In this document: in pieces, positions 56,063 to 64,000 of the stretch
How the letters are laid out: the number at the start of each line of letters is the position of its first letter
Position numbering within the stretch: the stretch's first letter is position 1
Assembly: GCF_030272615.1 (NCBI RefSeq)
Contig: NC_081408.1
Coordinates: 762,778,673-762,842,672, forward strand
Direction of reading: 5' to 3'
Source: Cryptomeria japonica
Taxonomy: Eukaryota; Streptophyta; Pinopsida; Cupressales; Cupressaceae
Length of the DNA: 64,000 bases
The notes under the pieces: model-generated
What the model was told of the DNA's origin: nothing
The model's database searches: none
What the model saw: only the letters and a program-made list of their open reading frames with translations
Made by a program: the position numbers and the translations under genes

Positions 56063-56909
56063 CTGACTAGAATATGTTTTGGTCTTTACCTCAAGTGGGA
56101 GATCTCAATAAGTTTTCTCTCCTTCCTTGAATGATAATTACTCGAGGAATTGATTTCTTCTCTATTTCACAACTTTGCCTTATAGTAGAGACTAAGTGAG
56201 TTGCTTGTACACTCATTGAGTTGGAAATCCCTAGGCTCTTCCTCTAGCTATATTATTTTGCAAACTACATTTTGTTTACACGGTCACTTGGTTTTGAGAA
56301 TCTGGTTTATGGAGGTTGTTACAATGAGCTCTATACAAATCAAAGGACGTAGGTTCAATCAATGTCTTTTATGTAAAAAGTCAGAACATATGACAGATTT
56401 AAAACAATTTAAAACACTTAGGACCAATGTTTTATACATGGTATGGTGTATGAATATTATACTTATGGATGTCATTAGGTAAGCCATGGGCCTTGATGCA
56501 ATGAGATTGTCCCTTGGCCAGTTTGATATATTATTGATGAGATGACAGTCAATTACCGTGGTCCCTAATACCAGGGTACTTACTGAGTATGAACATATGC
56601 CAGTTTGGTGTCAAGCATGAAAGAGTGTATGACAGATCAGTATCAAACTTAGTAGACTATAGTAGTCAGAACATATGACAGATTTATGGTATGACCTTCA
56701 TCAATTCCTCAAAAGAGAGTTTACTTGTTTAGTTGTAGGTCAATTTTATCATCTTCAGTCCAATCATTCAATGATATATGTCTGAATGGCATTAATATAA
56801 CTGTTAGCATAAAGTAATCATAGACATGCTGGAAATACATCAGGTCTAAACGAAACACAGAGCACTCATTCATTGATTCATCTTTCCCTTGCAGGATGGC
56901 AGGATCATA

Positions 56910-56921
56910 GCTCTGATATCA
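56910..56921 (-). other. Primer binding site of the minus-strand Y element
   Basis: Minus strand TGATATCAGAGC, one base from the initiator-Met consensus TGGTATCAGAGC, two bases after the LTR end. Confidence 0.7.
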
Positions 56922-56923
56922 TT

Positions 56924-57697
56924 TGTAATGTCTCCTTTTGTAAATGCCCTAGTTTTTGGCCTAAAATTCCAATTTCCATTCAAATAAGAAATGTAAGATG
57001 GTTAGAGGTATAACTTTACCAATTCGATCCTAATTGAGACCCCTCAATCATGTTATAGATATAAGATCAATCTTTCCTACTAGGGTTAGGAACATTATCT
57101 TAATCATTAGTAGAGTTTGAATAATGTGCATGAGGATTCCCTTCAGGTTTAACCCAATGACCCATCCACAATATGAAGTCCACAAGAGATCATACAAGGC
57201 ACCTTGAGCCTATCCATCAAGTTCAGCGGCACGGAATTACATCCGTCAGTTGGCCTTCCAACTTAACTCGAATGGACCACCAGGCTACTTGCTTTCCTTA
57301 TATGCCCACACCTTCCCTCCATAATGGAACAGTAGATTGGATGACGCTTTAAAGGAATCATCATATCTATTCTATTATGCATGGACTCCTTAGTGACGAG
57401 TAATGATGGACTTAAATATAAATATACAAAATAGTAACAATCTGTGATATCTATATAATATTCCTAATTCATATCAATTGGAAGACAATTATAGTTCAAG
57501 CATAAAGACTGCTGCTTAATTTGATAATTGAGAGTCTGAGACTGCCAGTTATTGATTGATCCCATAGATGGTGAGAAGTCACAACCCCTCATATGTTTAC
57601 AACTGTTTGTAAGAGAGGTGACTGTTCATAACTAGTGCTTTACTTAACCTTATTGAATCGTTTCTTAACCTTCCCTTCAATCGCGTCTTAACACTTG
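56924..57697 (-). repeat. 5' LTR of the minus-strand Y element, truncated
   Basis: Aligns with 51698-52574. The first ~275 bp expected from the other LTR are missing at 57698. Between this LTR and the 51698 copy there is no pol, only the solo LTR X and ~1 kb of unidentifiable internal sequence. Confidence 0.7.
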
Positions 57698-57997
57698 CAG
57701 TGCTGAACATCAAAATGGTGCCCACCAAGGGATAATGGTCGTATCTCAGTTCTGACCCTGATGACTCAAGTCAGAATACTTATTAACCAATCCCGTCCTG
57801 CCATGACCAGTAGGGGCATAGAGCACTATCCCTACATCTTGCAAGGGCAAGGTGAGGGAGAACTTCATAACAAAAAGGCTTCCTTGTATGATAAGGAGAA
57901 TCCAGTAGCCATACATAAGTTCTGCCTCTAATACTCCTTCAGTTGGCAAAATTCTGCTAATGTTCACCTAATTCAATCTTTAGAAACAGATAAAGGA

Positions 57998-58163
57998 GTC
58001 CAACAACACTAAATCATGAGCATCAAGACATGGGATTAGAAGTAGAAGCATCCGCAAAAAGATCACACAATCGCATGGGGGTCCAACAACACTAAATCAT
58101 GAGCATCAAGAAATGGGATTAGAAGTAGAAGCATTCGCAAAAACATCACACAATCGCATGGGG
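57998..58163 (+). repeat. 83-bp tandem duplication
   Basis: Units 57998-58080 and 58081-58163 (GTCCAACAACACTAAATCAT start) differ at a few bases. Confidence 0.9.
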
Positions 58164-58379
58164 GTTCAGCTAAGAATGATTACTTGTTTAATAGTAATGA
58201 ACTTTAATTGACCAATGAAAATATCTTGGTATGCAATAAAGCATATACAAATGAAATAACAATTTTACAATCAAGTCAATTAACATAAGAAAAGCCCCCA
58301 TTAAAGGGTTAATAGGAGAAAAGACTGAAAGAAATAACAGCAAATGGAGCCTGTCTATGGAGGGCAATCTCAAAATAAA

Positions 58380-58785
58380 TTGCGATTAGAGCAGCAAGGG
58401 CGAATCCAAGTTTAGAAGGTGGTGGTACTGTAGGATGAATATGGGAAGTTTATTGACGGAGATTCCTTCTTTTTAGAAAACAAGACAAACAGTGAAGCAA
58501 AATTGTTAGCTATTCTAGAAGGAATGTGTATGTCCAAAGGTATGGATTGTAACCTTAAGTGCTTGGTAGAAAGAGGCTCACAGGTGGTTATAAATGGCTC
58601 TATTGAAGGTCAAGTGAATGACTAGAAAAATTACATTCTAGAAGAATTGCCGATATTAAAGAAAGAGTTTCAGTTCATCTTGTTTAAACATTGCTATAGG
58701 AAAAGTTGTAATATTACAGATATACTAGCAAATGAAAGGATAGAGCAGCCAAATATATGTGGATCCCACGGAGTGGCAGCTGGAT
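58380..58785 (+). pseudogene. RNase H-like remnant
   Basis: Plus strand with stops and frame changes. Glycine-rich start (ANPSLEGGGTVG), NSEAKLLAILEGMCMSKG with the catalytic Glu, VERGSQVVINGS where the Asp is replaced, and a final CNITDILAN with Asp. This is the plant RVT_3 type RNase H layout, most likely from a LINE ORF2. Confidence 0.6.
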
Positions 58786-59789
58786 GAATTGTTGCAAAAT
58801 GAATTCAACAGTCCTTTACCACCTCCAAAGCCATCTTTTGATTCACTGATATAATCAAGTTTTAAGGGAAAGGAAGTGCTTAATTTTAATTGACTAGGTG
58901 GTGTACATCAGATCAAGCAGAGCATGAGAGTTAGTTATTATCAATACAAAAGGGATCAATGAAGGCAGGCAGTAAGCTTTTAAGAATGCTTCTTTAGTCT
59001 TTTTAATGGGATTGCAGGAAAGGTATTTTTGGCATTGCTATTAGTTTAAGAGAAAAGAGAGGAGGCTGTATTGCAGATATGAATAGGAAAAGGCACAGTA
59101 GCAGACTTGGAGTGGTGCAATGGAAAGTAAGTGATGAACGATTGGGCAAGATTTTTAAAGTATTGGATGCAAAGGCACTGAATTTCATCAAACAGATCCT
59201 GTGAGTAGAGGTTCTGAGAGGCAGTGGATTTCAATTTTAAATGCAGCAGTGGTGGTTATATTTGCAGATAGATTGAAGTTTAGGGTGGAAGACATAGCAG
59301 TAAAAAATTAAATTCTGCATATTTGACAGAGGTAAAAAGGAAACTGTATATCGACATAAAGGCAAAGGTGTTAGAAGAATTTAATAACAATATGGAACCA
59401 ATGAAATATAAGTGGAGGTTTTCTTAGTGGAATTGACTGCAACAGAGAACCATTTCTCTAATGTGGAAGTCTTTTTCAATGATATAACAATGGTGGTGCA
59501 GAACTTAATGGTGATATTGAGGAACAAGAATTTTGAAATCTCCAGCATATTCACTACACCTTCCATTTCTGAGGAAATAAATAATTCAAGCTAAACAGGA
59601 ATATTTAGATCTTTAAGTAATGCTGGCAGCTAAGTAAGAGCATTGTTAATATAATAATATGCCTTTAGATTCATGGTATAGTATATACCTTTTTAATTGA
59701 ATATAACTATATGTATGGAAGCTTAAAATATGTAATGAGGGAAAGATATAGCACTTTGTAATCTGTTTTACAAAATTGAGAGTGAGTCT
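58786..59789. other. No gene recognised
   Basis: Short frames only (e.g. 59412-59594). Base composition resembles the preceding RNase H remnant and may be more LINE-derived tail, but no motif supports this. Confidence 0.4.
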
Positions 59790-59924
59790 TGTTGTGACCT
59801 TTTCACACATCGCCCCATTGCTAATGGGGAGCCCCTCTTTTCCTGCTTTCTGCATTGTTAGGTTAGGGTTTTTGGTTGCTTAGTGGGCAATTTTGCGTTT
59901 CCCGTGCCCAAGTCTCGGAGTTTT

Positions 59925-60272
59925 GATCATGCCTAGTGCCGTTTAGGGTTTTGAAGTTATAGGATCAAGTTGCTAACGTTGGAATTTAAATGATCCTAAT
60001 TTTTGTCTAAGTGTTAACCTTCTGGAGCGTTAACGTGTTTTTAAACACACGCATCGGTGATTTTAAAGTGCCAAGATATCCCCAGACTTGTTGGAGTTGA
60101 TCATGCCTAGTGCCGTTTAGGGTTTTGAAGTTATAGGATCAAGTTGCTAACGTTGGAATTTAAATGATCCTAATTTTTGTCTAAGTGTTAACCTTCTGGA
60201 GCGTTAACGTGTTTTTAAACACACGCATCGGTGATTTTAAAGTGCCAAGATATCCCCAGACTTGTTGGAGTT
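59925..60272 (+). repeat. 174-bp perfect tandem duplication
   Basis: Units 59925-60098 and 60099-60272 read identically. Each contains two nested inverted repeats (GTTAAC..GTTAAC; CGTGT..ACACG). Confidence 0.93.
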
Positions 60273-60479
60273 ATTTTCTCACTCCTAAGGTATTATTTAA
60301 ATTGATTCACACTTTATCCCGATAATTTCCTAGTGTTTCGCTCAATTTTTTGGAAAATTTGCCCAAGTCCAATCTAGTTTTGAAGTTTCTAAGTGATTTT
60401 GAGTGGTTAAAATGTCAAATTCCTAAGGGAGATCCATATTCCAAGGGTTAAAAGGTCAAATTCCATGCTAGAGGTGCTT

Positions 60480-61110
60480 TTCCCCTCATATTCTAGACTA
60501 CCCACCCTTTTCCCCCACTCAAAATCCACACTACATATGGGTTTCCCCTGAAATCCATACTAGCTATGATTTTCCACCACTGTTTATCCATGCTTGGGTC
60601 GTTTTTCCCCTGGAAGAACTAAAATTTGGCACTGTGTCGAGATTTTTCCAGACTGCCATCGATTTTCCACCAGGAGTGCGAACTGGAGTGCGGAACTATA
60701 GTGTGGATGAAGTTAAGGATGATTCCATGCTTGGGTCGATTTTCCACCAAGCTGTTTTGTGACAAGTTAGTGCGCATTTTTGTGCAGACTCTCAGTCCAT
60801 ACCCAAGTCAATTTTCCACCGAGAGCAATTTGATGAATTTTGAGTCCGGATTTTCATCCAGACTGAGGTCAATTTTCCACCGGGGAGTGTTTTTTGCAAA
60901 TGAAGTGAATTTGGAGTGTGGATTCCTTGTCCATACCCCCATCGATTTTCCCCTGGCCTGTTTTGCATGCATTTTGATGAAATTTTGCATGGATTTTTAT
61001 CCAAGCTAAGGTCAATTTTCCCTTGTGGGGATTATTTTGACATTTTAAGTGATTTTAATGGGATTTTTCAATCCCAACCCAGGTCGATTTTCCCCTGGAG
61101 GCTCAATTCT
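60480..61110. repeat. ~70-bp degenerate array (GTCGATTTTCCACC type)
   Basis: Anchors near 60480, 60540, 60603, 60659, 60739, 60809, 60870, 60943, 61012 and 61084, each followed by a variable body ending in a CCATACCCA/CCAGACTGA-like phrase. Confidence 0.85.
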
Positions 61111-62483
61111 GATTTAAAATCGAAATAATTAATAAGTGAGCCCCATTTTAATTGTTTTTTAAATGCTGATTAATGATTATTTAAAATTTTAAAAGCAAAA
61201 ATTTAATAACTTGCAATAAGCATTTAATATTTTAACCTTCTAGAAGCAAGTTGGTTTTGACAAACAAGTATATAAGCAAGTGTTTTATCCCACATTGCTT
61301 GTGTGGTGAAAGTAAGAGGCAAAAGCAAGTATAAGAGAGGAGTCTCTAGCAATATTTTATTATTAAATCTACTAGGTGTCTCCATGAAAGGCGATTTTTC
61401 TCTCTTATTGGTGAATTTTGGCGAAGTGCTGAAGTGGAGTGTTGGGTTGAAGATTCTTTTCTCCTCCATTTTTTCCAGCTTAGCTATCGATTCCATAGCT
61501 GCCATTGAAGTTCATTTCCAAATTTTTCGATTTTTCCCAAGTTTGGCGATTTTTGGTAGAAGTTGGCGATTTTGTTGAGGATGGTGATTTTTGACATTTA
61601 AGAGCTTTGGCGATTTTATTCTCCATTGTTGCTTGCTGTTCCAAACCTCCATTGTTGCAGATTCGAGCTACATTGAAGACATTTTCAGAATTTTAGAAAT
61701 GGCGCCATGGCTGGAAAAGTTCGATTTTTGCTTGGAGCATACTTTGGTGAATTCAATGCATGTTTGATGCCACCTTTGCCTCCCTACTTGCTGTCATTTG
61801 CTTCAGATTTGAGTTTGCTTCAGATTTAGACCTCCATTGTTGGCTGTACATTCAATTTTCAGAATTAACTTTTATTGCCCAGCCAGCTGTAACTTTAGTG
61901 ATTTGCATTTGGAGACATTTTGGAGGCATTTTGGGAACATTTTCAGACCATTAGAAGGCTGTCTTAAGGTCTGCAACTGTGTTAATGGCTGCTTGTCCTC
62001 AGAAATTTATCTTTTACCAGCCATAACTATGTTTCCAAGATTAATTATTTTCATCATCAAGACTCATTTTTATCAAGTTTGTGCATATTTTTGAAGGATT
62101 GCAACAGGTTTTTTGAAGTTAATTTATTACTTGCAGGTTGTCTTCAGATTTGTGACCTCCATTGTTGACTGCGGAAGGTGTCCTCAGACATTGTGTGAAA
62201 ACACAACCTTTCACACCTTTCCTTAGTCATCATTGATCTGGTATACTCCTTTGCACTTTAGTTTGCATAATTTCTAAGTATAAGGAGGTATTAATGAATT
62301 TCATAGAGGGTTTCCACGCCCTGACGTTGTCACATTTTGAATCTAGTTGTTAAGATCTACTAAGAGTGTGGATTATTCTCCTGACTTCATGCTCTAATTA
62401 GCTAAAATCTCTAGAAAGTCAGGAATTTTATCAAGAACATTATTTATTTTCCTAAGTCTAACTTCAAGCTTCGTACAGGTGCG

Positions 62484-64000
62484 ATGTCAAGGTCTGGATT
62501 TAAGGAAAGGAAGGAACTACAGAAGATGCTAGAGACTGGATTTTATCCAGAGCTCAAGATTTCGTCCAAATGGAAGGAGATAACAGATACAAACATGCAT
62601 TTCCTAGACCTGAACCAGAGGCGACAACAGATGTTCGAAGTCGGAAATCAGGTTCCTTCCCCAGCATATGCGAACATTATGAAGAGTGGTATTTTTCATG
62701 CCGCTGGATTTCCACAATCCATACAATGCAGTGAGTTCATCCTGAAGTGTGCACAGTGTTATGATCCTCTCATGTGAATGATCAAAACTCCTAAGGGCGT
62801 TGTTATTGCCTACCTTGTTGAGGATGCTATTGCTGAGGTGTTCGGAATTCCATGCAGAACAGACATGAAGGATGCGACCAAGGATGAATATACAGATAGA
62901 TACACGAAGAAGATGGGTGCATGCAAGAAAATGATAAACAAAGAATGGATGATAGAGCCTAGGTCTCATCATTCCAAGGCTCCAAGACACTCATGTGCGT
63001 AGACTTCAAAGAGGAGTATAGTGATTTGATATTCCTACTCAACAAAGTGATGGGAATGCCGCAGGGTGCAATATTCGATGGATGGATGTTCTATTTCATC
63101 CAGGATTGTCTTAGAGGAACATTAGTAATTGGTCTAAGATTATAAGTGACAATCTGGACTTTCACCTGAGGAATGTAGAGCGGTCCAAGTCATTCGCCAT
63201 GACTTCCTACCTAGTATACCTGCTTGCACGATTTGTTTCATACAAAGGATTGATATGCAAAGGTGAAGTCGGGAATGGGCAAGGACAATTCATGAGTCAT
63301 GAATGCTACCCCCAACTAAGCATGTATAAAATTGAAGACTATAAGAGAGTGAATGATGCATTCACTATGTACATCACGCGGATGCTGCAAGGCAGAATCC
63401 ACAGAAGATTATCCAAGGAGGCAATAGAGTTAATAGAGAAATATGGATCATGGCATATTCAGTTTCCCACTTTCACATACCTTAGGATTCATGGGTTTCA
63501 ATCCGAACCCTACAAGCTTCCTAGGTATCCAACCGACAGAATGATCTTGTTGGAAGTAGTGAGACAACTTCTAGAGTTTGATGTCATTCAGAGAGAGAAG
63601 CACAGGACAGGCATGACATTTCCTATTTCAGTTGAGAAGACGTCAAAGGTTTGTCAATCTGCCTCAGCCGCCAACACTGCAAGTGAGGAGCTTCCATTCT
63701 ATCGATTTGCAACATATAAGAAGAGAGAAAGATTTGATCCAGATAAGAAAGTAGGAAGGATTAGGGGAGAGAAGTTCATTCACAAAGTTGACATAGAAGA
63801 TTAATGGGCCAACCTGATGGTCCAAAATGTCAGTGGATTTCATGAGGAAGTGTGGATTTTTCCTCATTCCTGATCAAGTGTTAGATGACAGAGATCATAC
63901 GCATCCACAGTATGAGAGTGAAATGAAGAAAACAATCTTATTGCCTAATTGGTGAGAGTCAGAAGAGATTGACTTGAATGTATTGATGAGAGAGGTCTTG
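62484..64000 (+). pseudogene. Unknown protein family, copy 2, runs off the window
   Basis: ATG 62484 lies just after an acceptor-like TTCGTACAG. The frame reads MSRSGFKERKELQKMLETGF onward, with TGA at 62775, a shift near 62990 (MCVDFKEEYSDLIFLLNKVM, GWMFYFIQDCLRG), another by 63140, then DNLDFHLRNVERSKSFAMTS and the block RRLSKEAIELIEKYGSWHIQ, FPTFTYLRIHGFQSEPYKLP, RMILLEVVRQLLEF. These align in order with copy 1 at 12730-14165. The frame is lost again after 63804 but similarity continues (QNVSGFHEE) to the end. It follows an LTR-like unit, so it occupies the first-frame position of an LTR element; whether it acts as a Gag is unknown. Confidence 0.6.

Larger units (their letters stand above)
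59790..62465 (+). repeat. Long LTR-like unit related to LTR X, 3' end not fixed
   Basis: Begins TGTTGTGACCTTTTCACACA, matching the start of solo LTR X. It contains a 174-bp perfect tandem duplication, a ~70-bp array (60480-61110), a TATA-like AGTATAAGAGAGG near 61330 and GGCGATTTT repeats (61390-61615). It leads to the unknown-protein frame at 62484. I could not identify a primer binding site, so the border is approximate. Confidence 0.55.

Noticed and set aside
57746-57967. Minus-strand 73-codon frame
   Set aside because: No motif and no partner frame; length within chance for this composition.

Overview
The window looks like a stretch of repeat-dominated plant nuclear DNA, most plausibly from a conifer or other large-genome gymnosperm. 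This is inferred from the absence of any host gene, the layers of long decayed LTR elements, Tat-lineage Ty3/gypsy elements with an antisense plant-mobile-domain gene, and very long LTRs. I cannot name the species. I see no intact host gene, tRNA or rRNA gene. Almost every coding stretch is transposon-derived and most are broken.

Layout. (1) 1-12667: a Ty3/gypsy Tat-type element on the + strand, cut by the window start: gag, aspartic protease, G-patch, reverse transcriptase, RNase H, a second (archaeal-type) RNase H, integrase, a non-coding stretch, an antisense spliced gene for a plant-mobile-domain (PMD) protein, a polypurine tract and the 3' LTR. (2) 12730-14165: an antisense open frame of an unknown protein family; a diverged second copy lies at 62484-64000. 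(3) 15141-18893: the 3' part of a second Tat element (antisense PMD gene, polypurine tract, LTR A), followed at 18900-19318 by an inverted partial LTR that makes an 840-bp palindrome. (4) 19319-32082: a badly deleted Tat element of the same family ending in LTR B. Its pol is interrupted by a nested non-autonomous LTR element (19809-24699) with a clean 5-bp target duplication GCAAT. (5) 32499-35790: a second unknown protein-coding remnant, with a G-rich polypurine tract suggesting it too was carried by an LTR element. (6) 35790-42590: LINE material, with ORF1 inverted on the minus strand and the ORF2 RNase H end on the plus strand. The 3' part is split by a complete 3.04-kb Copia-type gag-only element (38996-42035) whose two 319-bp LTRs look identical and which is flanked by AAAGC. 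(7) 42600-51697: mostly anonymous AT-rich DNA with a tRNA-derived SINE (45241-45435) and several short duplications. (8) 51698-57700: a minus-strand LTR element of which little but the LTRs and primer binding site remains, split by a 3.06-kb solo LTR (53000-56062, target duplication CTGAC). (9) 57700-64000: an RNase H remnant, a related long LTR (from 59790) with internal tandem arrays, then the second copy of the unknown protein family.

The three observations I rate highest are these. The antisense PMD gene has the same exon 1/intron/exon 2 architecture and upstream TATA in three copies from two diverged element families. A compact two-tier hairpin (GGYG-AAAA-stem-loop-stem-CGCC) stands just after integrase, three times in element 1 and once in element 2. 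An unidentified ~470-residue protein family occurs twice. Next comes the apparently young gag-only Copia element.
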